NCBI GenBank assembly: GCA_001632425.1
Contig: KV425555.1
Coordinates: forward strand, 516,795-580,794
Origin: Neolentinus lepideus HHB14362 ss-1
Lineage: Eukaryota > Basidiomycota > Agaricomycetes > Gloeophyllales > Gloeophyllaceae
Direction: 5' to 3'
Length of the DNA: 64,000 bases
Shown here: piece by piece, positions 33,958-45,364 of the stretch
Position numbering within the stretch: position 1 is the first letter of the stretch
How the letters are laid out: the number at the start of each line of letters is the position of its first letter
Notes under the pieces: model-generated
Database searches by the model: none
What the model was told of the DNA's origin: nothing
Seen by the model: only the letters and a program-made list of their open reading frames with translations
Translations under genes and position numbers: made by a program

Positions 33958-36334
33958 TTAAGCACCCTTCTCAGTCCTGCGACGCTTGCTGGGTCTTGCT
34001 TCTGGAGTTACGGCGGTCTTTGCCCTTCCCTGAAGCTTCAGCATTCGTTTGATCTTCGTCAAAAAGTCCTCCGTTGCCTCCCCACTCAAATGCTCAGAAA
34101 TCGTGGAAGGAGAAGGGCTTCGATCTCTGGGAGTGAACGTCCCAAACGACCGACGAGAACCGCCACTGGTGCTAGGATTTCGGGGTATGATACCCCCGTC
34201 TAAGAAGTCCTCTTCCGGACTCGTCGACCGAGTGCGGACGCGCTTATGCCCCCTTAGTGCGTCGGGTACACCCTTGTAGTCGAGATTTTGAGGAAAATTT
34301 TGAGAAAGCATGTTGATATTCGATGCTCCAGTGGACTCCTCGGCAGCAGGAGTTCCTTCCGGGGCGGTGATTACTGACTGACTTAGGGCATCATCCTCCC
34401 GAATGTCATTGGCGTCAGACATTCCACTATGCTCGGGCGCAGTAGCGAGAGACTCTTGCCCGTCCTGATCTTCGTCCAAGACCAGATCCGCTTCCGGGAG
34501 CGAGTCATGTGTCGCTTGTAGGATTTCGAGGACTTCATCGTGCGAAGGCGCTCCTCGCCGGGGATGGGATAGGTCGAAGTGGAGGTCACGCCACTTGTAC
34601 ACGCAATCCTTGAGATCCGCAAAATATGAGGGAAAGCCGCCGAGCAGTTTTTCAAAGAGGCGTCCCATGGTGCCGGACTTTCTTTCAGAGATGACAGAAA
34701 AACTACCTCCGGTCCAACCTGCTAACCTGCTCTTCCCAAGATCGAAGTTCCGCCTTTTGTTGTTCGGCCCGGAATAAACCATGCAAATCCAGATGAGGAC
34801 GTAGAGGAACGATTCGAGGTCCCAATGAGGCTGATGTCGTACTGGACCATTGGCAGACAACAGATCGCAAGCCATGAATGGAGTTGTTCCCTGGCAAGAA
34901 ATGTATTATGTAGGAGACATGGGCCGAAACAGTGCCTTAGTCGACTCACCGTCCGCGCGGCGAAACCAGGCGCTGGATTCTCTGGTTCGGGATATACGGC
35001 AGCGTAGTCAAGATCGATGAGCAGACCTTTGCGCGATCCGTCAGACATGTCGATCAACATTATGTTGTTCAGACTGATATCCCTGTGGAGAATCCCCGCC
35101 AGGTCCAACAGGTCTCTATGGGCTGGGTAGAGATTACACTCAGCGTTAATTGACTAACAACGGAAAACGACTAACCGGTGATAGCGTCTATGAAGCCTTT
35201 AATCAGCTCTTTTTTCGACCTGAAGTATGTAATGGGTATAGCGAATGGCTCCAAGACCAAACGCCTATGTTGTCGACGATCTCTTCTTTCAAAGGCCTTT
35301 CGATAGCTCTGCTCTTGAAGAGAAGGACATATGGATTGGGTCGTGTCCTTCTCACCACGGAAGAGGGGGCTGTCCTCAGCAACCAAAGTTGGGACGCCTT
35401 TCACTCCCTTCTTTCCTGCCTCAGTCAGGAAGTCGGCCTCCACGGAGACACGCGTCTCATCCATCCAACAATCTTTGATAGCGAAATGCTTGCCATCGCA
35501 GGTCGCATGCCAGCAGTTTGTTCCACGACCACGAATCCCATGAGCATGATGCACCCTCTCCAGGATTTCGTATACCTTTCCCTGAATAGTTATGGTACGC
35601 GTGCCGTTCGGAAGTGTAGTGAAGGCCGGATCATAACCGAGTGCCTCCCTATCGGAGAACATGAGAGCGGTGAGGATACGTAAGAAGGATTCAGGCTTGG
35701 TCCGCATATCGAACTCCTCCGAGTAGACCTCCCCAGCTCGATCAAAAATACGCAGCTCAATGTTGTATCCGAGCATTAGGACAGATGGGACGAATCGTCG
35801 GTCATCCTGATTCTCGAATATCGTACTACAATCTTCGATGGCTTGTTCTATGACCTTGTCCTTGGTTTTCTTCCTGTTGTTGCGCCCGATCTCCCAGGGG
35901 CAGATAGTCGTTTCCCATGTCCTAGGAACACCGTCGTTGAAGAATAGAAGAGCCGGAGAGCGCTTGTGTTCAACGTCATCCGCTGTAGAGGGAACGTAAG
36001 TGCTCGCTGAGAACTCCTCCGTGACTTCGCGATTGCGAGGTTCGTCAACGAAAGACGCAATGGCGTTGGCAACCTGCCTCAGAAACCTGGTCAATTCCGC
36101 TTTCACATCGCCATTGTTAGAAGGCACAGTGATTATATCAGGACATTCAATCCACTTCTCGGTGCCCCGCTTCCCTGGTTTATAGAGACGGCTTGCCGAA
36201 AGGTGTGTGTAGATGGCCTTGACAGGTTTAGGGAGGACCTCGTCAGGAAATAAGCGATCGACAAGGTCGGGAATATGCAGCCTATGTCCATATAGCTCTT
36301 TATTGACGACGGCACTGTTCTTGTCGCGGCTCAT
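33958..36334 (-). CDS. FunK1-family protein kinase, copy B (shorter N terminus)
   Basis: Exons 36334-35176, 35122-34950 and 34890-33958 give 755 codons without a break. All kinase motifs of copies A and C are present: RGRGTNCWHATCDGKHFAIK, LHRDISLNNIMLIDMSDG, LLIDLDYAAVYPEPE and the WDLESFLYVLIWIC helix. It is clearly more diverged than A and C are from each other, especially in the first 170 residues and in the Ser/Pro-rich tail. A deletion of roughly 150 bp after the shared 5' flank removed the first 40 or so residues found in A and C; translation would begin at MSRDKNSAVV. The 5' flank (36400-36555) is still alignable to that of copy A. The stop codon lies only about 25 bp from the inner edge of the left duplication arm. 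Confidence 0.85.
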
Positions 36335-36555
36335 CGATTCGATGGAAGGAGCACGAGACGATGTGGCAGAATTCGAGTGTACAGGAGTCGAGTGGATATA
36401 AGAACACTGAACAAATACGGACAAACCGCAGAAGCGTGCTCGTTGGGCCAAATGCACAGCAATGCTCCACGTGTAGAATTTGCCTAGTTGGGGAGCACAC
36501 GCGTCGCATTGTGGCTCCCTCGAGTGGTTACGCGATGGTCACATCACGGCAGCGC

Positions 36556-36769
36556 GAGCGCCGAGAAATGCGGCTGCGTTCAGTGGTCACGTGCCACTCG
36601 CTTTCGATGCAGTGCCAGCTAGAGAACCTTCGTGAGCGGGTCTCAAGCAATATTAGTACTTCCAACCATTGACACATTCGCCGTCTGATGGTCACCCACA
36701 TTCTACTTGAAGTCGTTCCGCATAGTTTACAGTCCCACCATCGCGACTTCACTTTTATCCAGACTTACA
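36556..36769. other. Short intergenic region between FunK1 copy B and the F-box gene
   Basis: Past the point where the flank of copy B stops matching copy A. Nothing recognised. Confidence 0.3.
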
Positions 36770-37914
36770 GCATGGACGGATTTTCCACGGCTTTCCCATG
36801 AGCTATGGTTTGAATCTTCGACATCGCTCCGGACGTACGAGGAGCTTTGGAGACGGAAAGCCATTTTCACCCACTAGCTCCATTATCGGACGAGGAAGAA
36901 CAACGGGCCCTAGATTGGGTTGGTCTTCCGTGATGAAGGTGTCGCTAGTACGCGTATGCACTGGCTTAATGGAGAGAAACCACAACTCCCCTCTTCTATC
37001 GCATCGTTATCACTCGGAAGCAGCACTCGGAAGCAAGCTCGAAGGGGCACGGACTCTTGCATCACACACTCATAGGCGCTTGGGATGCGGAGGATGCCAA
37101 GGACGCTCGGTCCCTGCATGTTCGAGTACGGCGCTTCTGCTACGTTGTGGATCACGACGATCCTGGCACGTGTAGTTACAACTTTGCAGGCCTTGCAGAG
37201 ATCTTCCGCACTCTGTCGAAACTTGAAATTTTCACGGCTGCGTCCAACCGGGTACTCTGTGAGGTGTCCCAATTCACACTTCATTATATCGTCGTGTTTC
37301 CTCTCCGCGCTGGCAGATCGTCAACATACTCTCCGTGTCTTGGCGCGTGCTTGACACCTGATGATGACGGGTACGATATCATCCATAGCTTGTCCAATAT
37401 CCAGGTTCTCAGACTTCCACTAGAGGCCAGTGGAGGGCCTTATCCCAATATTGACCCTACGAATGCCCGACCTTCGTGTTTTGGCAGTCTTTCCAGGTCA
37501 AGGGGGACCTTGTCCAGCCTTCACCTGCATGAACTGAATACAGTCGCACTCCGCCGGAACTGCTCTTTTGCTCTTCCGATCGCGCTGCAGATCATGAGCT
37601 GGGAACCATCTATAAACGTGGTACAGGAGGCTCTCCATAACTTCCTAATCCTGAGACTTTTGATCCTTTTATTAAGCACGTCATATGCCCTGCAATCCAT
37701 TCTGCGGATGCTGAATGTCGAATATCTGGGGTTCGGGCGATGTCCATCCACTGTCGCTTCTCCCTATACTGAAAGGGCTAGTTCCTTGGCTGCCCAATAT
37801 CATCGAATTGTAGATAACTTGCCATCTATGCACGGTCCAACACACACCGTAGTACGATTATTTTTGGATGCGTGGTTAAGGCAAATCATGCAGGCACAAT
37901 ATTCAGATACATGA
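36770..37914 (+). pseudogene. F-box/LRR gene, probably broken
   Basis: An agaricomycete F-box can be read as FPRLSHELWFE followed by IFDIAPDVRGALETE and then LSDEEEQRALDWVG. The two parts lie in different frames: one base is missing after TTTGA near 36812. Downstream frames (36900-37160) continue the same kind of protein with further shifts. A long open part then runs 37057-37914 with LSKLEIFTAAS, LSNIQVLRLPLEAS and GTLSSLHLHEL, leucine-rich stretches typical of the C-terminal part of such proteins. No start codon is in frame with the F-box. It may be a pseudogene, or the shift may be a sequence error; the C-terminal part alone is open. Confidence 0.5.
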
Positions 37915-39196
37915 AGCGCGTACCAAGATTGGGCATGCACCAGAGACCTTCGACTTGAGAATAAGTGGGGTAGAGCCTTGTGATGACATCTGGACAAAGC
38001 GCTGTAGTCCGATGGATACATCTGTACGAGTGACAGTGCTGCCTAACTGAATATCGGTTTGTGGAATGAACCCTTCAGGATTGCAGGATTTCCATTTCAA
38101 TTAGGGACCACGTGTTGTAGGTACTTCATTCTTCGAACGGACTTCCTATTAACTGACCCGAACGCACAAGCATAGGAGCCACTGGACCTGTTGAATACCA
38201 TGTTGCAGAACAGGAATGCTCGCCTGCCACCGTTACGGCATGCGTCAGAGATCTTATTCGCGAAGTTCAGTAGGATGTCCTCGCAGGAATGAAAGGATCA
38301 ATATAATAGATAGAGCGCAGGAAGACGCTGATGATGATATTACAGGGTTCTTACTAGTTGTCTAGAGTCCACGCATTGTCCTTAATGAGCTTCTCTCGCT
38401 CCAGTAGATATTTTCCTGAGTTCCTACATAAGATTTCTGTCAAAAACTTGAGATGGAGCACTCAGCGGACCTTCCTTGTACTTCTGGGATTGGTCTGCAG
38501 CCTTATGATAAAACCAACCTAGGCGCTCGTTGCACCCCATGCAAAAAACGTCGGCCACAGTATGCACACCAGTTCTGTTCATCGTAGGTATAGATCAGAA
38601 ATCAGCTAAATCTTTCGCATCACGTATGCCCTATGTGCTTACAGCAGGTGTCTGTCTTCCTTCTTCCCCAGCTTTACATTGACCGCGGAGTGGATCAAGC
38701 TGTGGGAGCACGTCTGTAAGCCGAGCAACTGAGACGACATACTTGGTACTCGCTATCCTCTCCCTTCGCGCCCAGAGAAATGCTTACTGATCAATTCATC
38801 CTGGAGAGTCTGCCAGCCGATGGGTTAATCATCGAGATGGTCGTTCAATGCGTACGCACGATAACAGCAGAACATTGCGAACATGAGAAGTTCGGACGGC
38901 CCTCGTATACGGTAACAACGTCCTGCTTCGTATCAGACGTCGGAGAGGTCATGGCGAAAACGCATAACCGTCAGGTCGCCGTAGCCCAAGAGTAGGAGAG
39001 GACGACCGATATAGATGGGCAATATTAATATCTGTGGGTCCGCATGGGTCCGTATTTGGCGTCTTCAGAATCGGAGTTCGCCATGCTTCCAGCTCAGGAC
39101 TAGACCACCGGTAGCAGTCGTACAGGCTTACGCTGCACCCCCACCTACCACAATCCTTCCCTTCTGTATTCTTCTGTGAAATCTCGAGCGGCGACC
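37915..39196. other. Intergenic region, no gene recognised
   Basis: About 1.3 kb. A short plus frame from about 38453 has CTPCKKRRP, but it lacks the six-cysteine pattern of a Zn2Cys6 domain. The frame 38780-38995 shows no motif. The region upstream of 39197 must include the CTR promoter; I could not identify a clear copper-response element. Confidence 0.4.
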
Positions 39197-39919
39197 ATGG
39201 ATCACGGCGGACACAGCATGCCAATGAGATGCTCCATGAACATGCTCTGGTGAGTGTTTCTGTACTGCAACGCATACTACCACCGGACCTGATGCCCTAC
39301 TCAACAATGACAGGAACACTCAGATCGAGAATACATGTGTTGTCTTCCGTCAATGGCACATCTATACGAAGGGTCAATTCGTCCTGTCTTTCGTAGCTAT
39401 AGTGGCGCTAGGCGTCCTCTATGAGTGGTTACGCGAGTTTCAGAAGACTCTGGACCGTAGAATCGCCTTGTCTCTCGCACAGCAAGGAAAAGGAAAGGCG
39501 AGGGTTAGTGGAAGGAGTACACCGGAAGCTGAGCGAGAGGAGACGGGTCTGTTATCTGGGCGGCTTGTGTTGAAGAAGGCAGGGTGTGTGCTTCACCCAA
39601 CGAAGGATTCTCGCCTTGTTCTCAGCATTATCACATTGCAGAACACCTGTGCCTCCTTTGTCAAGAATTCTACGTGCTGCTACCTACGGCTTGACAGTCT
39701 TCCTCTCATTCTTCCTCATGCTTGTATTCATGACTTACAACGTATGAGTTTCTCTTATCGTCTGCAGCGGGAAGGAAGCTGAATTGGTGCATGCAGGCGT
39801 ACCTGGTTTTGGCTGTTGTGCTTGGTGCAGCAGTAGGCAACTATGTTTTCAGTTCGCACATGGACGTGGACAGTGTGTTGTCGGGGACTAGTGCGGGCAA
39901 AGGTATGGCGTGTCACTGA
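39197..39919 (+). CDS. Ctr-family high-affinity copper transporter
   Basis: Four exons joined by GT-AG introns. The N terminus is methionine- and histidine-rich (MDHGGHSMPMRCSMNMLW), as in copper-capturing Ctr ectodomains. TM1 follows FRQWHIYTKGQFVLSFVAIV ALGVLYEW. A cytosolic loop of about 60 residues is basic and Ser-rich. TM2 reads YGLTVFLSFFLMLVFMTYN with the MxxxM copper-path motif. TM3 reads AYLVLAVVLGAAVGNYVF with the GxxxG packing motif. The C terminus ends GMACH, where Cys and His can pass Cu(I) to chaperones. The protein would form a trimer in the plasma membrane or vacuole. The ATG at 39197 sits in a good CGACCATGG context. It is convergent with the proteasome gene, 199 bp away. 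Confidence 0.9.
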
Positions 39920-40118
39920 TAGCTCGGGTTATCGATCGCGTCTCTTTTGTGGCGATCCTCTTTATATGCCCCACCCTTTCCGTATACTCCTGGATATTGT
40001 GCTGTATCTTTTGTCTCATTACCCGATAATGCGGTTGTATCAGACTAGTGTTCCCGACAGCAAGAGCGCGATCGATGACAACAGAAAATATGGTAATACA
40101 CAGTTCGTAGGACCGACA

Positions 40119-41235
40119 TTAAGCACTGCCCATCTCGGTGTCCTCGTCTTTCTTTCCAAGGTCGTGTTGCTGTAGTAAGGCATCAATCTCAGCGGGCTTG
40201 TAGATCTTTGCCTTGGGGAGCTTGGTATTCCGGTCCAGAGTCAAAACAGCGAATTCAACTAGTGGTCACCATCTGAGCAAGAGGCCGACGTTGTATGGAG
40301 AAACATACGACTCACGCTTTTCGCTCCCCAATGTCGTACTATCCATCGTCTTGCTCATCACCCGCAGCACCAACCCAATAGCCTCCTCAACCGTGATATC
40401 ATCCTTGTACTCCTGCTTCAACAAGCTCTGCGCCGTCCCGTTGTTCGCCCCAATGCAAGTCGCCTTCCATCCAGAGTAGTTTCCTGACGGATCAGAGTGG
40501 TACAGCTGAAACTCGTAATGCGGGTCGTAGCCGGCATATAGTAGGGACACGCCGAATGGCCGAAGACCGCCGAACTGCGTGTAGCCCTGCTTCATGTCGC
40601 ATAGTCGCTGTGCGAGCATTTCAACCGGGATGTCTTCGTTGTAGGTGAAGAGATGCCGTTGAGCCGCTGTTCGTGCGTAGTTGACGAGAGAGTTGGCGTC
40701 TGCTGTGATACCAGCGACTCCGGCAATAACATTTCTGAGCACGGTAAATTTTATGAGGATATGAGAGTGACAAACGTGGAACAGGCAACTCACGAGTTAA
40801 GCAGGAAGATCTTCTCTCCACTCCCTCCGTAACCGCCCTCCTTCGCACCTGACATATCCAAGAGCTTTCCCGTAACCTTTTTCTCAGCTGCAAGAACCAC
40901 GCCATCCTTTGCTAATAGACCGAGAACCGTTCCTGCGTGAGATATGGCCTCCATGGCATATTCGACTGCATGTCATTGTGAGACAAGGATCAATGTTCAC
41001 CGCTTGCCGATGAGCTTACTTTGGTAGAGACGCCCTGTAATGCATCACATAAGCGGACTCTCCAAGCGTCTGGTTACACTACACACCTTCAGGCGAGAAG
41101 ATCGTTGTTCGACCTGCGGCATAGATCAAGCATCCATTAGCACGCTCAGAAGAATAACGTACTGTCATAACGCCGGGCCTACAGCTGAGTTGAGCCATAT
41201 ATACCGAGAGCATTATACATTAAAATCCTCACCAT
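40119..41235 (-). CDS. PSMA4: 20S proteasome alpha subunit (PSMA4 / PRE9 type)
   Basis: This is an alpha-ring subunit of the 20S proteasome. The N terminus [20 protein letters not shown] and [19 protein letters not shown] is the classic alpha signature. Further on come [42 protein letters not shown] and [20 protein letters not shown], as in alpha-3 (PSMA4). The C terminus is charged ([12 protein letters not shown], stop at 40119-40121). The 5' end is cut into tiny exons: a 3-nt exon that is the start codon alone (41235-41233), then 16 nt (41178-41163), 27 nt (41113-41087) and 14 nt (41034-41021). All have GT-AG borders and rebuild the conserved N terminus exactly. Confidence 0.92.
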
Positions 41236-41388
41236 GGCTTATCTGGTGTAAGGACGTTGAGGGAGGTTGAGGGAGGTTATGCGAGATTGAAAGCTTGGAC
41301 TGAGGGTACGTACCGCACTGATGCGTCTCAACAGACGCGTCCTGCGATCGGATTTTGCCGTTGCCACCTTCCTCGCGATAAATATATA

Positions 41389-42496
41389 CTGTCCGGGGTC
41401 ACCTACTCGGACACACTGGCTACTCGGACAGCGGGGCTTTGTCTCGCTCCCTACCCCTCATTACTATACAATTTATACACCATTTGAAAGCCCTTATTTG
41501 ACTGGACATTACTCCTGAGTTTCAGGTCGAAGTCTCCAAAATTGCTTGAGATATACCCGTCGTTGTCGTCAGACTTGCCTGATTTGGCGCTTTTAAACTC
41601 CGCCGCGGCCCACCATCTCCCTATCCTTATGCTTTCACGGTCTACAACACTGTCGCTACTCCTCAAGTTATACACTAGTTCACTCTATGGATCCTTGGCT
41701 CTGTCTTGAGTCTCTGACTCTGTGGATTCAGCTGTATCAAAGGTCTCTATGTGCCTGCCATTGCTGCCACTCTCTGGATTTCAAGTGACTCGACCTCCAG
41801 TGCTTCGAAGCCTCCTCCAGCGGCGGCCTTGATAGCTGATCTCATGGCACTTGGTATAACTATCAGGATACAGTCTCGGTACACGCTACGATTTTTTCTA
41901 TAAATTTATTAGTGCAACAAGGCGTCAGGGATTCAGTTCAAGTGTACCAGTGGTGGAAACAAGACAGTGAAAAAGCAAAAGGGGGATTTTGTCATTGACC
42001 AGGTGTTGGCTTGCTGGGACCGTACATATCATTTCTTTGGTCCAAATGATGATGTTTTGGCTTGGCTCAAGTGGAATCAGTCTTGTTCTACGAGTGTGAT
42101 AACTCAATTACGGGCGGGGCCTGCCTCAGCCACCTGGATGCTGAGGTTGGGGGCATGCTACAACAGCCCAATGGACTCTCATTCGAGCCTGGAATGTACT
42201 GAAGGATAGTCTGGCATGCCATGACAGTTAATGGAATCAGTTTTAAGTAAGTTTTCTCTGCTGAAATGGTACCCATGCTTGCTGTCCGAGTAGACAGTCT
42301 TCAGCCACAATAGACATGATGACCAATGAAATATTCCTGGCGCTTGTTACATCATGCATAAAATTTGAAAAGTACATAGGAGTGGTAGATACGATAGGTG
42401 CCGACATTTTGTAAGTAGAATTGGGGCAATACATGAAGTATAGCGAGCACGGCAGGTATTACACGCTAGGGTGTCCGAGTACGGGGTCCTTGACAG
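41389..42496. mobile_element. 1108-bp TA-flanked DNA transposon relic (Tc1/mariner-like)
   Basis: The ends, CTGTCCGGGGTCACCTACTC and the reverse complement CTGTCAAGGACCCCGTACTC, both continue GGACAC. They match at 24 of 33 ungapped positions and each abuts a TA (41387-41388 and 42497-42498). Just inside is a second inverted pair built on CTACTCGGACAGC (about 41417 and 42280). Terminal repeats of this type with TA duplications fit the Tc1/mariner superfamily, including fungal pogo/Fot1-like elements. No transposase motif is visible, so this is non-autonomous or decayed. Confidence 0.6.
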
Positions 42497-42670
42497 TATG
42501 ACATGGAAATTTGAACATTGTAGTACATCCAAAACCTTGCGGGGCTGTAGGTAACTATGAATCAAATCTCACGTTTTCAGGTCAATTCCCGCAGTTGGAA
42601 GGGCTTCCTGTAAACTTGGGGCCAAGGAATGTTGCAATGGAGGAACGAAACTACAGGAAGCTACGATATT

Positions 42671-44253
42671 CTATGTTGGCTCTCTTCCCGCTAAGTCATC
42701 CCGGGCTTTCTGAACCTCGAGTTTCTCCAGAACAGCCTTGTGCAAGCTCGATTCTTTCCCCTTCTTGCTCGACGATGCGGATGCCTTGCCTTTTCCTCTG
42801 CTAGTGGGCAGGCCTTGACTGGAAGTCGGATCAGATGGCGGTGACGCTGCTTTAGGAACGGTTTCCTGCCTCGTCAAGTGTGAGGGGACAATAATCGGTG
42901 TAGGTCGAGGTGGCGGCGGCCACTGATACCCATTCAGTGGCATTCAATTCCAAATGAGTGAGTGAGCAGAAACTTACACCTCGGTGAGGCTGGTTGAAAT
43001 GCAAAGCCGCCCACGGGGGGTACTCCTGTTCCAGGCGTATGATGTGATCCTCAAGAAACTTGAGACGGTCCAGAAGGGAATAGGGTATTGCCGGTACTCG
43101 GGTAAGCGAATAAGGTACACCCTCTCTGAAGTGAACCGAATGGACGACTCACCGTAGCGCACAGAAAAATGACTTTCGACATTCCTGAGTCTTTCATCGA
43201 GGCCTGGGTCACGGTCCGCCGTAATGCCCGAACTAGACCGGGAACCGTTTGCTTCAGAGAGTTTATCTCCTTCATTTGTGGGTTCCACTTTGACGGTCTT
43301 GCGTAGCGGACCCTCTTCGTTCTTGGCAATGTCGTACTTCATCTGTAAATCCCTGTCGATAGGTTTCGCGTCGGTGCGAGCACACGATGGAATCACGTCC
43401 AAATCCGTGTTTTCCGAACTACCATCACCTAGTAGTCTTCGACGCTTCTCCGATAGAGACTCCAGGAATTCACGACGATTTGAAGCATCGTTCCTAGCAC
43501 GGTTTCGCGCAAGGAAAACAGCAATTTCTTTATTCGTCTATAAATTTGGTCACTTTGCACTTCAAACCCCGGCACACATGAACTCACTGACGTAGGAGTG
43601 CGGGGTAAATGGTTATCTGAAAGATGTACATAGTCTAACTTCCTTTGATCCAAGGGTCTCTCTGGGCAATCGGTTGCGCTAGTAGATTCAGATTCAAGTT
43701 GCTATTTGTCATGTTAACAATCGTCAGTATGTGTATCAACCGAATGATAACTATTCACCGTTAAGTCCTTCCGCAGATCAATCAGAGTAGCAGGAATTTC
43801 CTGCTTTTCAAAATCTGGATTCATGACTAGCATGTCTGCTTCAAATCCCTGTAGAGCCTGTTTTAGACCGGCCTTCTTCAAAAATCTCTTGATTATGCCG
43901 TCCCATTCCCGGTTAAACTTGGGAGGAGGCGAACTCGGGCTAGGCGACTTGGGTTCGACTTCGGATGGAGGCGCAGGTTGCTGCTGTGGAGCAGTCGGAG
44001 GAATTGGTTGTGCGTATGAGGTGTACTGATGTTGGTAGGTCTGACCTGGATGATAATAAGGCCATGGATTCTGCCAAGCATAGTTGTAATACGGCTGGGC
44101 TTGTGTATATGATGGGCCTGCGGTGGGAGCGCCGGCCTGATTAGGCTGAGAAAAGCTGTATATTTGGCCCGCGTTCGATGTTGTGGAGGCAATTTGTTGG
44201 CTTGCAGGACAAGAAGGCCCTGTATCTGAAGGACGACCTTGCGCCATTTGCAT
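42671..44253 (-). CDS. Conserved basidiomycete hypothetical protein
   Basis: I do not know the function. The minus-strand reading starts at 44253 with a Gln/Pro/Tyr-rich, low-complexity segment (YYNYAWQNPWPYYHPGQTYQ). A folded-looking block follows, EWDGIIKRFLKKAGLKQALQ, with GFEADMLVMNPDFEKQEIPA and TLIDLRKDL. After introns near 43735 and 43550 comes a charged helix (FLARNRARNDASNRREFLES, LSEKRRRLLGD), then VESHFSVRY. The conserved-looking C-terminal part reads LPYSLLDRLKFLEDHIIRLE, then QEYPPWAALHFNQPHRG. The tail is Ser/Lys-rich and ends at 42671. Lys/Arg clusters and disorder suggest a nuclear protein, which is only a guess. It is divergent from RPP21, 224 bp away. Confidence 0.6.
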
Positions 44254-44477
44254 TAAGCACTCTGCCTACCAATCTCAATGGGTCAAATCTTCATGGTTAG
44301 CACAAATAACGGTACTACTCACAGATTTTTATGTTTAAAAGACGTGCAAACGAGGCTTGCGGCTCAACTGAACTATATAGTACTCGGTGGAATGCAAAAG
44401 TTCGCTTTTAGTATACAATTAGCCTTACGTAATACGTATGTGTTTTCGATCGCACCCACATCTGACTTCAAAGCTTC

Positions 44478-45262
44478 ATGGCCAAAAAGACCAAGGATGA
44501 AGCACCGAATCCGAACAGCATTAGCAACAGAGATATTTTACAACGTCTGAGTTTTCTCTACCAGGCTGCTGCGTACCTTGGCACCCTTCCGGTTGAAGTG
44601 TCCTCCCGCAGTGCTCCTTACCCCGGAGGTATGCGGAAAAGAAGAAAAACACAGGGGGAGAAACACGACAAACGGAAGGAAACCATACTGTCATCCGACG
44701 TGGCCCGTGCATATGTCGACTCCATGAAGTCCGTTGGACAGAGAACGGTTGTCAAAATGTACGTCTGCTATAATTCTCTTCAGGCCTCATGTTCATCGGC
44801 TGTGTTAGGGATCCCTCGGTGAAGAGAAACCTCTGCCAGTCTTGCAATTCGGTTCTCATGTCGGGCACGACGGCCGCAGTGCGTGTAAAGCGTACGTTAG
44901 ACGATCCGGATTTTTCAATGCCGAAATATAGTAACATATTATATGCTGTAGCATCTCCATCTCACGGCCATGTCGTAACATATACATGCACGACATGCAA
45001 GACCTCGCGGCGAATACCAGCACCACCGGTACTTGCCAAGAATCCCGACGTCAAAGTTGATGGAGACTCTGGATTACGGTCCCTTGACGCTCAGCCTGTT
45101 GAGAATATGGACATTGATGCCCAAGGAGATCCAAAATTGCAGGCCTGCAGTAGTAAGAAGGCGCGCAAGACGATTCCTGCACGTGTACCACCTTTCTTTG
45201 ACCGAAATGTGGGTCATGTCGTATTCTGTGGAAACGACAAAGTGCAAGACACGACTGCGTAA
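44478..45262 (+). CDS. RPP21: RNase P/MRP protein subunit RPP21/RPR2
   Basis: The protein helps ribonuclease P remove 5' leaders from pre-tRNAs. Exon 1 starts at 44478 (MAKKTKDEAPN) and holds the conserved helix SNRDILQRLSFLYQAAAYLG and DVARAYVDSMKSVGQRTVVK. An intron (donor near 44759, acceptor TTAG near 44809) splits an ATG codon. Exon 2 opens DPSVKRNLCQSCNSVLMSGT, giving the first zinc pair of cysteines, followed by TAAVRVK. It then has HGHVVTYTCTTCKTSRRIPA, with the second pair. The C-terminal tail (about 80 residues) is extra relative to archaeal Rpp21 and ends at 45262. The stop is 102 bp from the stop of the convergent AAA-like gene. Confidence 0.87.
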
Positions 45263-45364
45263 CACTGGCAACCGCCAAAAGCGTTCCGTTGGATACTATA
45301 GGAATTGGACATCCAAATTGGTGCAAACTCCCACCACCATACAAGCATGCGTCAATGTAAAATA

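Noticed and set aside
38450..38600. CTPCKKRRP as a possible Zn2Cys6 or zinc-finger gene
   Set aside because: Only two cysteines in the right spacing; the six-cysteine pattern is absent and the frame closes soon after.
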